A stretch of DNA of 56,007 nucleotides from Candidatus Treponema merdequi (GCA_018064525.1 JAGHVB010000057.1:1-56007); one strand, 5' to 3'. Shown: positions 8,220 through 15,875, counted from the first letter of the stretch. The notes: a model not told the origin generated them from the letters alone. Made by a program: numbers and translations.

Positions 8220-9149
8220 TTACTGTTTTTTGCTGGCTTTTGTAATTTCAGTCAAAGAAGAAACAAGACCTGCCATGTTCTGTATGTCAGATGGAATGAT
8301 GATCTTTGTTGACTGTCCGTCTGCAGCCTGTTCGAAAGCTTCAAGTGAGCGGAGCTTTAAAGTTCCATCATCAAGCTTAACGTCTTTAATCATTTTAAGA
8401 CCTTCAGCTTTAGCAGACTGAACTTCACGGATAGCTTCTGCTTCACCGAGAGCTCTCTGAATCTGAGCTTCTTTGTCAGCTTCGGCTTTAAGAATCTGAG
8501 CTTCTTTCTGAGCCTGTGCTTCAAGAATCATAGACTGTTTTTTACCTTCTGCTTCGAGAATTGCAGACTGTTTGTGTCCTTCAGAAATCAAAATCTGTTC
8601 ACGGCGTTCGCGTTCAGCTTTCATCTGTTTTTCCATTGCGTCACGGATAGGCTTTGGTGGTTCGATGTTTTTAACTTCAACGCGGTTTACTTTGATTCCC
8701 CATGGGTCTGTAGCTTCATCAAGAATAGCACGCATTTTTGTATTGATTACATCGCGGCTTGTGAGTGTCTCGTCGAGTTCGAGATCACCGATGATGTTAC
8801 GGAGAGTAGTTGCCGAAAGATTTTCGAGAGCGTTCATCGGGCGTTCTACACCGTATGTGTAAAGTTTAGGATCTGTAATCTGAAAGTAAACTACAGTATC
8901 AATCATCATTGTAACATTATCTTTTGTAATTACAGGCTGAGGATCAAAGTCTAAAACTTTTTCCTTGAGTGAAATTCTGTTTGCGATTCTGTCAATGAAC
9001 GGAATCTTTACATGAAGACCAACCTGCCATGTTGAGTGAAAAGCCCCAAGTCTTTCGATTACAGCTGCTGTTGACTGTGGAATAACGCGGATGTTTGTGA
9101 TAATCAAAAGAATTACGATTGCGATAACTGCTGCGATTAAAAATGTCAT
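8220..9149 (-). CDS. SPFH/band 7 membrane protein (QmcA/paraslipin-like)
   Basis: A 309-residue stomatin/prohibitin-family protein. An N-terminal membrane anchor (residues 2-20, FLIAAVIAIVILLIITNI) is followed by the SPFH domain (VIPQSTAAVIERLGAF, HVKIPFIDRI, TKDNVTMMIDTVVYF) and a long Glu/Ala/Lys coiled coil (residues about 170-260, repeated AEGKKQS and AEADKEAQ units). The C terminus is short and ends KKQ. These proteins form large ring oligomers that organise membrane microdomains and protease partners. AAGGAG precedes the ATG. The upstream partner gene encodes an NfeD protein, the classical companion of this family, which supports the call. Separated from nfeD by a hairpin. Confidence 0.92.
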   Translation of the reverse strand: MTFLIAAVIAIVILLIITNIRVIPQSTAAVIERLGAFHSTWQVGLHVKIPFIDRIANRISLKEKVLDFDPQPVITKDNVTMMIDTVVYFQITDPKLYTYGVERPMNALENLSATTLRNIIGDLELDETLTSRDVINTKMRAILDEATDPWGIKVNRVEVKNIEPPKPIRDAMEKQMKAERERREQILISEGHKQSAILEAEGKKQSMILEAQAQKEAQILKAEADKEAQIQRALGEAEAIREVQSAKAEGLKMIKDVKLDDGTLKLRSLEAFEQAADGQSTKIIIPSDIQNMAGLVSSLTEITKASKKQ

Positions 9150-9176
9150 AATTTTTTTTCTCCTTTTTTATAATAG

Positions 9177-9203
9177 GTGGAATCTGTACTGTCAGAGTTC
9201 CAC
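9177..9203 (-). other. Intercistronic hairpin between nfeD and SPFH genes
   Basis: GTGGAA/TTCCAC and TCTG/CAGA arms form a stem with a single bulged base and a 6-base loop. It lies in the short gap before the SPFH ribosome site, with no T run after it. It could set relative expression or stabilise RNA. Confidence 0.45.
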
Positions 9204-9210
9204 TTAATAA

Positions 9211-9654
9211 CTAATTGATCTGTACTGTGAGCGTATTGCCCTGTACATCTGTAATTTTACAGATTGAATTTTCTGCAATTTCTGTTCCGTCAGAACTTTT
9301 TGCATTCCATGTAACGCCGTTTGAAGTTTTGACCTGACCCTTTTCATGTGCAGTAATTGTTTTGATAACTGTTACTTCTTCACCGACAAGAGAATTAACG
9401 TCTTTAGTTTTTTTTGAGTAAATCATTTTTACTGCCAATGGTCTTGTTGCGAGAAGAAGAATTAAAGTAAGGCTTACAAAGATTAAAAGCTGCCATGCAA
9501 GGGAAAGCGATGTCTTTGAGATAAAAATCATAGGAATCGCCGCGATTGCAGCCCAGATTGTCGTAAGCGAGAGTGTACTTGCTTCGATAATTCCACAAAT
9601 AATTAATAATGCAACCCATATCCATGGCATTGCTTCTGGTAAAAAATTAATCAT
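9211..9654 (-). CDS. NfeD-family membrane protein
   Basis: A short NfeD protein of 147 residues from the ATG at 9654. An in-frame TTG nine codons upstream is possible but less likely. Two to three hydrophobic segments (WIWVALLIICGIIEAST, LTTIWAAIAAIPMIF, WQLLIFVSLTLILLLATR) precede a C-terminal OB-fold domain (LVGEEVTVIKTI, GQVKTSNGVTWNAKS, CKITDVQGNTLTVQI). NfeD OB domains bind SPFH proteins, and the next gene encodes one. There is no ribosome site; TATACT ends exactly 6 bases before the ATG, predicting a leaderless transcript. Confidence 0.87.
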   Translation of the reverse strand: MINFLPEAMPWIWVALLIICGIIEASTLSLTTIWAAIAAIPMIFISKTSLSLAWQLLIFVSLTLILLLATRPLAVKMIYSKKTKDVNSLVGEEVTVIKTITAHEKGQVKTSNGVTWNAKSSDGTEIAENSICKITDVQGNTLTVQIN

Positions 9655-9660
9655 AAATAA

Positions 9661-9666
9661 AGTATA
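9661..9666 (-). promoter_or_regulatory. Candidate leaderless -10 box of nfeD
   Basis: On the minus strand TATACT is followed by 6 bases and the ATG. The matching -35 (TTTTCT, 17 bases upstream) is poor. The core closely resembles the one at 50913-50918: both read CTATATACTTT before the start. Confidence 0.4.
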
Positions 9667-9709
9667 TAGAATAATACTCAAAAAGAAAACAAAAACTTTT
9701 AAATTCCAT

Positions 9710-9740
9710 AAAAAAAAGCAGCCTGAAAAATCAAGCCGCT
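9710..9740 (-). terminator. Terminator of fba
   Basis: On the minus strand AGCGGCTTGA pairs with TCAGGCTGCT (two G-T wobbles) around a short T loop and runs into a stretch of seven T. Confidence 0.75.
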
Positions 9741-9774
9741 TTCGTTAGATATCAGATTAAATCAGAAATCTGAA

Positions 9775-10782
9775 TTAGTCATCGAGGTGACCAGCAGATC
9801 CGAGAACTTCTTTGTTCTTGCGTGAGTACATTTTTACGAGTTCGTCACGAGCTGGTTTCAAGTACTGACGTGGGTCAAAGTCACCCGGGTTTTCTGAAAG
9901 GTGTTTGCGAACTGCTGCTGTCATAGCAAGACGTCCGTCTGAGTCAATGTTGATTTTGCATACTGCAGATTTTGCAGCTTTTCTGAGCTGTTCTTCAGGG
10001 ATTCCAACTGAGTCAGGAATTTTTCCACCGAACTGTTCGATGATTTTTACATATTCCTGTGGAACTGAAGAAGATCCGTGGAGTACGATAGGGAAGCCAG
10101 GGATTTTCTTTTCGATTTCTGCAAGTACATCAAATGCGAGTGGTGGTGGATTGAGTACACCGTCAGCTCCGCGTGTGCACTGTTCTGGTGTGAACTTGCA
10201 GCGTCCATGTGATGTTCCGATTGAGATTGCGAGAGAGTCGCAGCCTGTTTTTGTAACGAAGTCTACAACTTCTTCTGGTTTTGTATATTTAGATTCTTCA
10301 GCAGCAACTTCATCTTCTACACCGCCGAGAACTCCGAGTTCTGCTTCTACTGTTACGTCACGAGCGTGAGCATATTCAACTACTTTCTTTGTGAGAGCAA
10401 CGTTTTCGTCATATGGAAGAGCTGAACCATCGATCATTACAGATGAGAATCCGTTGTCGATACAGTCTTTTGCAACTTCAAAAGAAGGACCGTGATCAAG
10501 GTGAAGTACGATCTGTGGTTTTGCACATCCGAGTTCCTTTGCATATTCTACAGCACCCTGAGCCATGTAGCGGAGAAGAGTTCCGTTTGCATAAGCGCGT
10601 GCACCTTTAGAAACCTGAAGAATAACTGGAGACTTTGTTTCTACTGCAGCCTGAACAATAGCCTGCATCTGTTCCATATTATTGAAGTTATATGCAGGAA
10701 TTGCATATCCGCCTTTGATGGCCTTTGCAAACATTTCTTTTGTGTTTACAAGACCGAGTTCTTTGTAACTTACGTTAGCCAT
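9775..10782 (-). CDS. fba: Class II fructose-bisphosphate aldolase
   Basis: A 335-residue class II, metal-dependent aldolase of glycolysis/gluconeogenesis, cleaving fructose 1,6-bisphosphate to DHAP and glyceraldehyde 3-phosphate. Seen motifs: AIPAYNFNNMEQ, VLHLDHGPSFE with zinc ligands, SSVMIDGSALPYDEN, VEAELGVLGGVEDE, SLAISIGTSHGRCKF and VLHGSSSVPQE, then CKINIDSD. The length and motif order match the long-form (fba/Gat-Y superfamily) aldolases found in spirochaetes. AGAGG precedes the ATG. Its codon use is regular and looks biased towards a narrow set, as expected for a highly expressed enzyme. It is transcribed alone from a good promoter and ends at its own terminator. Confidence 0.95.
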   Translation of the reverse strand: MANVSYKELGLVNTKEMFAKAIKGGYAIPAYNFNNMEQMQAIVQAAVETKSPVILQVSKGARAYANGTLLRYMAQGAVEYAKELGCAKPQIVLHLDHGPSFEVAKDCIDNGFSSVMIDGSALPYDENVALTKKVVEYAHARDVTVEAELGVLGGVEDEVAAEESKYTKPEEVVDFVTKTGCDSLAISIGTSHGRCKFTPEQCTRGADGVLNPPPLAFDVLAEIEKKIPGFPIVLHGSSSVPQEYVKIIEQFGGKIPDSVGIPEEQLRKAAKSAVCKINIDSDGRLAMTAAVRKHLSENPGDFDPRQYLKPARDELVKMYSRKNKEVLGSAGHLDD

Positions 10783-10849
10783 AATTACCTCTTAATTAGG
10801 GAAAATCGTTAAAATAAAGAAAGTTCAGAAAAACGCTTCTTTTGACATA

Positions 10850-10878
10850 ATACTACGATAAATGCGTTTTTTTTTCAA
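10850..10878 (-). promoter_or_regulatory. Candidate fba promoter
   Basis: On the minus strand TTGAAA (10873-10878), a 17-base spacer and TAGTAT (10850-10855). The leader is about 60 bases with AGAGG before the ATG. It stands back to back with the flaA promoter. Confidence 0.55.
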
Positions 10879-10897
10879 GTAATTATGAAAATAGAGT

Positions 10898-10926
10898 TTG
10901 ACAAACACTTTTCTGCGAATTATAAT
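10898..10926 (+). promoter_or_regulatory. Perfect consensus sigma-70 promoter of flaA
   Basis: TTGACA (10898-10903), exactly 17 bases, TATAAT (10921-10926). Both hexamers are perfect matches to consensus, which is not true of any other promoter found in the window. The leader is about 87 bases. This fits an abundant structural protein and housekeeping rather than sigma-28 control. Confidence 0.8.
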
Positions 10927-10975
10927 GTATTAAATACTATTGAGAATTAATAATTTTCCGATAATAAAAGTATGT

Positions 10976-11004
10976 AACTATCTCTGCATTTAACGGTGAT
11001 AGTT
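10976..11004 (+). promoter_or_regulatory. Hairpin just before the flaA ribosome site
   Basis: AACTATC (10976-10982) and GATAGTT (10998-11004) form a 7-bp stem with a 15-base loop, ending 3 bases before the AAGGAG at 11008-11013. It may stabilise the mRNA or tune initiation. Confidence 0.4.
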
Positions 11005-11019
11005 TATAAGGAGTTTTTA

Positions 11020-11745
11020 ATGAAAAAGGGCTTAATTGTCTTTGCTAGTTTTGCTCTCCTTCTTGCTGTTGGATCCCCTGCATTTAGCCAGGCTCCTTCT
11101 AGAAGTGTAGAGACAGTGATGATCGATAACTTTGATGGAAATGATTCGGATGTTACATGGACATGGAATGTTCAGGCAAGCCGTTTTGTTACAAAAGATT
11201 ATCCTATTATCAATACTTTTGAAGCTATGCCGAACAGTCTTAAGGCAGTAGCAAAAGCTGATGAAACACACAAAGTAATTGGTGCAAAAGTTAAGTTTGA
11301 CCGCAAAGGTGATAACTGGATGGAAATCTATCCAGAAAAAGATGGAAAACCATACGAAATTCCATTCAGGGGAAACGTAAAGACTCTTGATTTCTGGGTA
11401 TGGGGTGCAAATTACTTGTATTTCCTCGATCTTCTCGTTCGCGATGCAGACGGTCGTATTCATATTATTCATGCAGGAAATCTTGCATTTAACGGATGGA
11501 GAAATATTGTTGTAGAAGTTCCTACATATATCCGCCAGCATTCACGTCTTCGCTCAGGTCCGGAACAGATGACATTTGTAGGATTCAGAATTACAACTGA
11601 TCCAGATGAATATGTTGATGACTATGTTGTTTATCTTGATCACTTTAAATATTCTACTGGAGCTCTCGCATACATCTATGATGGTTATGAACTTCAGAAA
11701 GCAGACTTCGGTGATGATAACAAAGCTGAAAAGGACGGTCAGTAA
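11020..11745 (+). CDS. flaA: Flagellar filament outer-layer protein FlaA (first copy)
   Basis: A 241-residue sheath protein that covers the FlaB core of spirochaete periplasmic flagella. The ATG at 11020 is chosen because AAGGAG lies 6 bases upstream and a Sec signal peptide begins there (MKKGLIVFASFALLLAVGSP, cleaved about residue 23). The mature domain is a beta-sandwich with FlaA hallmarks: MIDNFDGNDSDVTW, IGAKVKFDRKGDNW, LDFWVWGANY, HAGNLAFNGWRNIVVEVP and VGFRITTDPDEY, with a charged C terminus. The next gene starts on the last base of its stop codon and encodes a second FlaA, so the two are translationally coupled. Transcription comes from a perfect consensus promoter. Confidence 0.93.
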   Translation: MKKGLIVFASFALLLAVGSPAFSQAPSRSVETVMIDNFDGNDSDVTWTWNVQASRFVTKDYPIINTFEAMPNSLKAVAKADETHKVIGAKVKFDRKGDNWMEIYPEKDGKPYEIPFRGNVKTLDFWVWGANYLYFLDLLVRDADGRIHIIHAGNLAFNGWRNIVVEVPTYIRQHSRLRSGPEQMTFVGFRITTDPDEYVDDYVVYLDHFKYSTGALAYIYDGYELQKADFGDDNKAEKDGQ

Positions 11746-12467
11746 TGAAAAAGTATATTTTAACAGTAGCAGCTGTTCTTCTTACAGCAGCAGTAGCATT
11801 TGCACAGAACAAGAGTCTTGCAGAACCTGATCCTAATGATGTTGGTACAGGATCTGCTGCAAGTGCTTTAAGAGAAGTTTCAATTGAAAAATTTGAACGT
11901 GACGGTGCATGGAACGTTCATATTTCTCCAGATGCAGGTTTAGCTTCTGTTCGTCTTTTCGAAGGAAGCCCGGCTGCAAAAGAGCCTCTTGAAGAAGATA
12001 AAGATAAGGAAGATCTTGATACACATGTACTTGGTGTAAAAGTTCAGTTCTTCCGTCGTGGTGTAAATTCAATTTATATCACATCTGTTCGCCCTCTCGC
12101 TGTAGAAGGAACAACAAAGACTATTTCTATGTGGGTTGCAGGACGTAACCAGGATCATGATATTTTCGTACTTGTTCAGGACTATTTCGGACATAACTAT
12201 GAATTGTATCTTGGAAACCTCGGATTCTCAGGCTGGAAACAGATGACTCTTGCAGTTCCACCGAGCCCGGATGGAGAACACGGAATCGTTCAGTCAAGTG
12301 CATACTATGGCGACAGACCAGGTCTCCGCATTCTCGGTTTCAGAATTGACTGTAATCCGATGCTTGCTCGCGGAACATATTTCATCTACTTCGATGATCT
12401 CCGTGTTGTAACAGACCTCTTCGAATTGCAGAACCGCGACGAAGACGATATGCCAGACAACTGGTAA
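11745..12467 (+). CDS. flaA: Flagellar filament outer-layer protein FlaA (second copy)
   Basis: A 240-residue FlaA paralogue. Signal peptide MKKYILTVAAVLLTAAVAFA, then a mature protein with the same fold as its neighbour: LGVKVQFFRRGVNSIY, ISMWVAGRNQDHD, ELYLGNLGFSGWKQMTL, LRILGFRIDCNP and IYFDDLRVVTD, ending in an acidic tail DEDDMPDNW. A charged insertion (EPLEEDKDKEDLD) distinguishes it. Its ATG overlaps the preceding TAA by one base. Two FlaA paralogues in tandem are typical of treponemes, where they give the filament different stiffness or curvature. A terminator follows at once. Confidence 0.92.
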   Translation: MKKYILTVAAVLLTAAVAFAQNKSLAEPDPNDVGTGSAASALREVSIEKFERDGAWNVHISPDAGLASVRLFEGSPAAKEPLEEDKDKEDLDTHVLGVKVQFFRRGVNSIYITSVRPLAVEGTTKTISMWVAGRNQDHDIFVLVQDYFGHNYELYLGNLGFSGWKQMTLAVPPSPDGEHGIVQSSAYYGDRPGLRILGFRIDCNPMLARGTYFIYFDDLRVVTDLFELQNRDEDDMPDNW

Positions 12468-12495
12468 TCGATACTTTAAGCGATATCTTGTTTAA

Positions 12496-12528
12496 GAAAA
12501 GCCTCGGATTTTCCGGGGCTTTTTTTTG
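12496..12528 (+). terminator. Terminator of the flaA operon
   Basis: AAAGCC-CGGA pairs with TCCG-GGCTTT across a short T loop and is followed by eight T. Confidence 0.85.
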
Positions 12529-12584
12529 TGAATAAATGGAATTTCGATGAACTGGAACAAATTAGATAGGTGTAGTTTTTTTAG

Positions 12585-12614
12585 ATACAGATTAACACAG
12601 ATATACGCAGATTT
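12585..12614. repeat. Three 10-bp CAGAT repeats
   Basis: Three contiguous 10-base units, ATACAGATTA, ACACAGATAT and ACGCAGATTT, share the core CAGAT at an exact 10-base period. CAGAT-type intergenic repeats of this look are widespread in unrelated bacterial genomes. Function here is unknown. Confidence 0.5.
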
Positions 12615-12673
12615 GAGGTGATGAAGTTTGTTTTTGTTTTATTTTTGAAGAAAAATGGAGTAAAATTAAAGTT

Positions 12674-13384
12674 ATGAGAAATTTTATCAGATTAATGTTT
12701 ATAATTTTTGTTTCATTTGTATCCTGTCAATATTCTGAATTTTCGCCAAGCAACAATGCATATAATGGTGAATGGAAAGATTATTCTTCTTATGAATTTG
12801 GAATGGCACAGAAAAATATACTTTCAAGAACAAATGACAATTATATTAAAATCTGTGACAATACAACACAGAATGCAGGTAATGCTTTAACAAATAATAT
12901 GTGGGGTAATATTGAAAAAGTATGCGGCTTTGAGGCTGAAATTAAATGCGGAAAAAATCTTTCTCTTGTTGGTTTTGAATTGCATCCGGTCATGACAGCA
13001 TATGCAGGTGGAAATCCGATAGACTGGACTTCATATGATTATTACCATTTTTATTTAACTAACGATGGAAAATTTGTAATAAAATTCAGTCATTATGATA
13101 CAAGTTCTAAAAAGACGACTGTAACGACAATTAAATCATTTCTTGCTGCTGAAGCTGAAATAAATAAAGAAGATTTCAATAATATCAAAGTCGTTCGAAA
13201 TATAGATAATTCACTTTTAATTTATATAAATCAAAAACTTCTGCACATAATTACTGATAACAATATTAAGCGCTATGGAAAACTTGCCATGGACTGGCAG
13301 CTTATTAAGGGAAAAAATTATTCAGAATCTTTCGAAGGAATTGGATATGTAAAGGTGAAAACTCTTCAGATATTAAATCAATAA
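12674..13384 (+). CDS. Putative lipoprotein, beta-sandwich-like
   Basis: A 236-residue protein with a short signal segment ending VSFVSC, placing the lipidated cysteine at residue 18. The mature part has alternating hydrophobic strands and phrases typical of concanavalin/LamG-like or DUF1080-type sandwiches: KVCGFEAEIKCGKNLSL, YYHFYLTNDGKFVIKF, FNNIKVVRNIDNSLLIYIN and YGKLAMDW. Such domains often bind carbohydrate, but no ligand site is identifiable. A -10-like TAAAAT ends 7 bases before the ATG and the only purine-rich stretch (TGGAG) is too far to act as a ribosome site. It converges on the following minus-strand gene with no clear hairpin between them. Confidence 0.6.
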   Translation: MRNFIRLMFIIFVSFVSCQYSEFSPSNNAYNGEWKDYSSYEFGMAQKNILSRTNDNYIKICDNTTQNAGNALTNNMWGNIEKVCGFEAEIKCGKNLSLVGFELHPVMTAYAGGNPIDWTSYDYYHFYLTNDGKFVIKFSHYDTSSKKTTVTTIKSFLAAEAEINKEDFNNIKVVRNIDNSLLIYINQKLLHIITDNNIKRYGKLAMDWQLIKGKNYSESFEGIGYVKVKTLQILNQ

Positions 13385-13412
13385 TTATTTCTTTATATAT
13401 TTTTAATCTTAA

Positions 13413-14144
13413 TCAGTTTTTTTTAACAGAATATATCTTCAACCGACCTTCCGTACGCATACATTCAATCACACCGCCTCTTGAAAGCACCCATAGCAGC
13501 ACTCCGGCATACTTGCCATCAGATTTATTCAATTCCCGTTTGATATCCTTTGAAGAAAATTCCACTTCACGAAGTTTTTCTGGAATAAGACTTAACCATG
13601 CTTTCTTTCCTTTAAAGCTTGTTTCACTTTCAAATTCCGCAAGACGCTTTCCGGCTTTTATCCATTCTTTGTAATATCTGCGTGATTTATTCGGGGTGTC
13701 AGTTTTTTCGTTTTGGTGAATACGCTGCTCGATAACTTTTGCATCAACAAATATCACTTCAAAATTCCGCGCCGTTAAAAATTCCACGAGTCCTGTCATC
13801 TCTTTTAATTTTGAATAAACAGTTTCTTTTTTGGGACTTTTTCGTGATGAAAACAGAGTTTTGTCAGACCAGAGTTCCGGATTTTCTGTGGAATAGGTGT
13901 CTATGCGTTTTTCGATGACGAGGGGAGTAACGACTGTGACTTTCTTTTTGTCTGCAAGAAGAAGGCGGATTTTTTCTTTGAGGGCAGAGAGGTTGGCTGT
14001 CTGGATTTCGATGATGCTGCCGTCTTTTGCGACGATGTCGAGAATACAGTTTTTATATGGAACTTCAGTTGTGCCGTGTGTGCGCGCTGCAAAGAAGAGT
14101 TTGAGGGTTTTGTGAAGCTGTGATTCGTTGTAAGTGTTGATCAT
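13413..14144 (-). CDS. Uncharacterised protein with nuclease-like motif
   Basis: A 243-residue protein I cannot place in a named family. The N-terminal third contains CILDIVAKDGSIIEIQTANL (residues about 28-47), a D-x(n)-E-x-Q arrangement in strand-turn-strand context reminiscent of the PD-(D/E)XK nuclease core, with Gln in the place of Lys. A helical middle and a C-terminal winged-helix-like part follow (SSKDIKRELNKSDGKYAGVL, SRGGVIECMRTEGRLKIY). That combination would fit a DNA-acting enzyme, but this is inference. Ribosome site weak (GGGAT). It is flanked upstream by a cluster of GGGGACAGTCC repeats, a setting often associated with accessory DNA. Confidence 0.6.
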   Translation of the reverse strand: MINTYNESQLHKTLKLFFAARTHGTTEVPYKNCILDIVAKDGSIIEIQTANLSALKEKIRLLLADKKKVTVVTPLVIEKRIDTYSTENPELWSDKTLFSSRKSPKKETVYSKLKEMTGLVEFLTARNFEVIFVDAKVIEQRIHQNEKTDTPNKSRRYYKEWIKAGKRLAEFESETSFKGKKAWLSLIPEKLREVEFSSKDIKRELNKSDGKYAGVLLWVLSRGGVIECMRTEGRLKIYSVKKN

Positions 14145-14165
14145 TTTGATATCCCGTAAGTGAGC

Positions 14166-14234
14166 AGGGGGACAGTCCTCTTAGTCCTTTTGGTTCACGG
14201 GGACAGTCCCCGCAGTACAGGGGGACAGTCCTCA
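14166..14234. repeat. Cluster of three GGGGACAGTCC repeats
   Basis: GGGGGACAGTCCTC at 14167-14180, TTCACGGGGACAGTCCCCGC at 14194-14213 and GGGGGACAGTCCTC again at 14220-14233. The central copy is palindromic and is repeated base for base at 23399-23418. Such GC-rich palindromes stand out in this AT-rich DNA and resemble REP-type elements mobilised by RAYT transposases, none of which is present in the window. Confidence 0.7.
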
Positions 14235-14320
14235 TAAAACGTACATATTACTACTATTCAGAATTAAATGTATTTTTATAAAAAAAAATTCATTCTCCCT
14301 ATTTTCGGCATAAAAAGTGG

Positions 14321-14348
14321 TTGACTTTATGAATTTCTCGGGTAAAAT
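14321..14348 (+). promoter_or_regulatory. Candidate promoter of the division cluster
   Basis: TTGACT (14321-14326), 16 bases, TAAAAT (14343-14348). Predicted start is about 14355, directly in front of the first MraZ-type box. Confidence 0.6.
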
Positions 14349-14357
14349 TATAGATAA

Positions 14358-14392
14358 GTGGGAAAAAGTGGGTAAAAGTGGTAAATGGTGGT
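14358..14392 (+). promoter_or_regulatory. MraZ operator: four GTGG boxes at 10-bp period
   Basis: GTGGG at 14358 and 14368, GTGGT at 14378 and 14388, each exactly 10 bases apart and so on one face of the helix. MraZ is known to autoregulate division clusters by binding TGGG/GTGG-type direct repeats with 10-bp spacing. The fourth box abuts the ATG at 14393, so the bound protein would cover both transcription start and the initiation region. Confidence 0.85.
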
Positions 14393-14836
14393 ATGGAGTT
14401 ATTAACAGGCGAGTACAATAATACGCTTGACGAAAAGGGAAGAATTTCTTTTCCTGCAAAACTTCGTCAGCAGATTAATGAAACAACTCTCATTGTTACT
14501 CAGGCTCTGGACCATTGTCTCTGGCTTTTTACTCAGGAAGAATGGAAAAATTTATCAACCAAGTTGATGGAATCGGCTTCTCCGTTTGATGCTAAAAATC
14601 GACTTGTTCTCCGTCGTCTTGTAGCTCCGGCTCAGGAGGTGGAATTTGATAAATCCGGACGTCTTTCGATTCCGCAGAGTTTAAGGGAATATGCTGGTCT
14701 GACTAAGGACTGTGTTCTTTTGGGGATTGATAAGTATGTTGAACTTTGGGATGCCGAAGCTTACAGAAATTATCTTTCTGAAACTGAAAGTTCGTTTCTT
14801 GATGCAGCAGAAGGACTTAACGCTATTAAATTTTAA
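14393..14836 (+). CDS. mraZ: Transcriptional regulator MraZ
   Basis: A 147-residue AbrB-like DNA-binding protein with two swapped-hairpin repeats: GEYNNTLDEKGRISFPAKLR (residues 6-25) and EVEFDKSGRLSIPQSLREYA (about 78-97). It forms rings and represses the division operon it heads. The ATG at 14393 is taken as start because the conserved GEY segment follows directly; an in-frame GTG at 14378 is possible. No normal ribosome site exists: the purine-rich sequence is the operator itself. The four operator boxes upstream fit autoregulation. rsmH follows after 11 bases. Confidence 0.95.
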   Translation: MELLTGEYNNTLDEKGRISFPAKLRQQINETTLIVTQALDHCLWLFTQEEWKNLSTKLMESASPFDAKNRLVLRRLVAPAQEVEFDKSGRLSIPQSLREYAGLTKDCVLLGIDKYVELWDAEAYRNYLSETESSFLDAAEGLNAIKF

Positions 14837-14847
14837 GGCGGATTATT

Positions 14848-15831
14848 TTGGAAATTGTTCATACACCTGTATTGCTTAACGAGTGCTTGGAATATTTAAG
14901 CCCGGTCGGCGAACCGTATGAAAATGATGCATTTATGATTGATTCTACTTTGGGAGAAGGTGGTCACACAAATGCGTTTCTCGCAAAATATCCGGGACTT
15001 AAAATCTGTGGTCTTGATGCAGACTCGACAATTCAGGCTCGTGCTAGAGAAAGACTTAGCGTTTATGGGGAACGCGTTAAGTTTTACAACGGCTGGTTTA
15101 ATGATTTTTATTCTTCGTATCCTGCAGATTTTGTAAAACCAGATTTAATTTTATTTGATTTAGGTATTTCGGTTTTTCATTATGAAAAGTCAAAACGCGG
15201 TTTTTCTTTTCGTTATGATGAACCTCTTGATATGAGACTTAATGAAAACGGAACTGTGTCGGCGTTTGAAATCGTCAATACTTATCCGGAAAAACGGCTG
15301 GCGGATTTAATTTTTTTATATGGGGAAGAAAAATTAAGCCGTCGGATCGCTCAGGCAATAGTTTCAGCCAGAGCGGGTGGGGAGATAAGTTCTTCGAAAG
15401 CCCTGGCTGATATTATTTACGATTGTGTTCCTGAAAAATATCGCCATGGGCCTATACATCCTGCGACGAGAACTTTTCAGGCAATTAGAATTGCTGTTAA
15501 TGATGAACTTGGACATCTTCCAAAGGCATTGTTTGACGCATTCAATTGCTTAAAACCGAATGGAAAAATGGGAGTAATCACATTCCACTCGCTTGAAGAC
15601 AGAATCGTGAAAAACTTTTTCAGAAATCTCGGAAAGGAATGTGTATGTCCTCAGGAGTTTGCTGAATGTAAGTGCGGCGGATCGCCAAAGGCAGAAATAA
15701 TTACGAGAAAGCCTGTGGGGCCGACTGATGATGAGGTGAAGGTAAATTCGCCGTCACGAAGTGCAAAACTCAGAGTTGTAAGAAAGATATGTGATGCAAC
15801 GGAGCTTCATTTGCGTGACGTAAGTCTTTGA
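14848..15831 (+). CDS. rsmH: 16S rRNA (cytosine-1402-N4)-methyltransferase
   Basis: A 327-residue RsmH (MraW). It uses S-adenosylmethionine to methylate N4 of C1402 in the ribosomal P site. It starts with TTG, behind AAGGCGG. Motifs: VHTPVLLNECLEYLSP, MIDSTLGEGGHTNAFL (SAM loop), ILFDLGIS, RGFSFRYDEPLDMRLN, ATRTFQAIRIAVNDEL and GVITFHSLEDRIVK, with a Cys cluster (CVCPQEFAECKCGG) near the C terminus as in most family members. Always the second gene of this cluster. Confidence 0.96.
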   Translation: MEIVHTPVLLNECLEYLSPVGEPYENDAFMIDSTLGEGGHTNAFLAKYPGLKICGLDADSTIQARARERLSVYGERVKFYNGWFNDFYSSYPADFVKPDLILFDLGISVFHYEKSKRGFSFRYDEPLDMRLNENGTVSAFEIVNTYPEKRLADLIFLYGEEKLSRRIAQAIVSARAGGEISSSKALADIIYDCVPEKYRHGPIHPATRTFQAIRIAVNDELGHLPKALFDAFNCLKPNGKMGVITFHSLEDRIVKNFFRNLGKECVCPQEFAECKCGGSPKAEIITRKPVGPTDDEVKVNSPSRSAKLRVVRKICDATELHLRDVSL

Positions 15832-15875
15832 TTTTCAATTTGGACTGCGGATTTTATTTTAGGGGGATTTAGTAT

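Noticed and set aside
8574..8954. Plus-strand open frame inside the SPFH gene
   Set aside because: Antisense shadow of the conserved SPFH coding sequence.
14166..14234. CRISPR array
   Set aside because: Three short repeats with unequal 13- and 7-base gaps and no cas genes; the units are palindromic REP-like elements.
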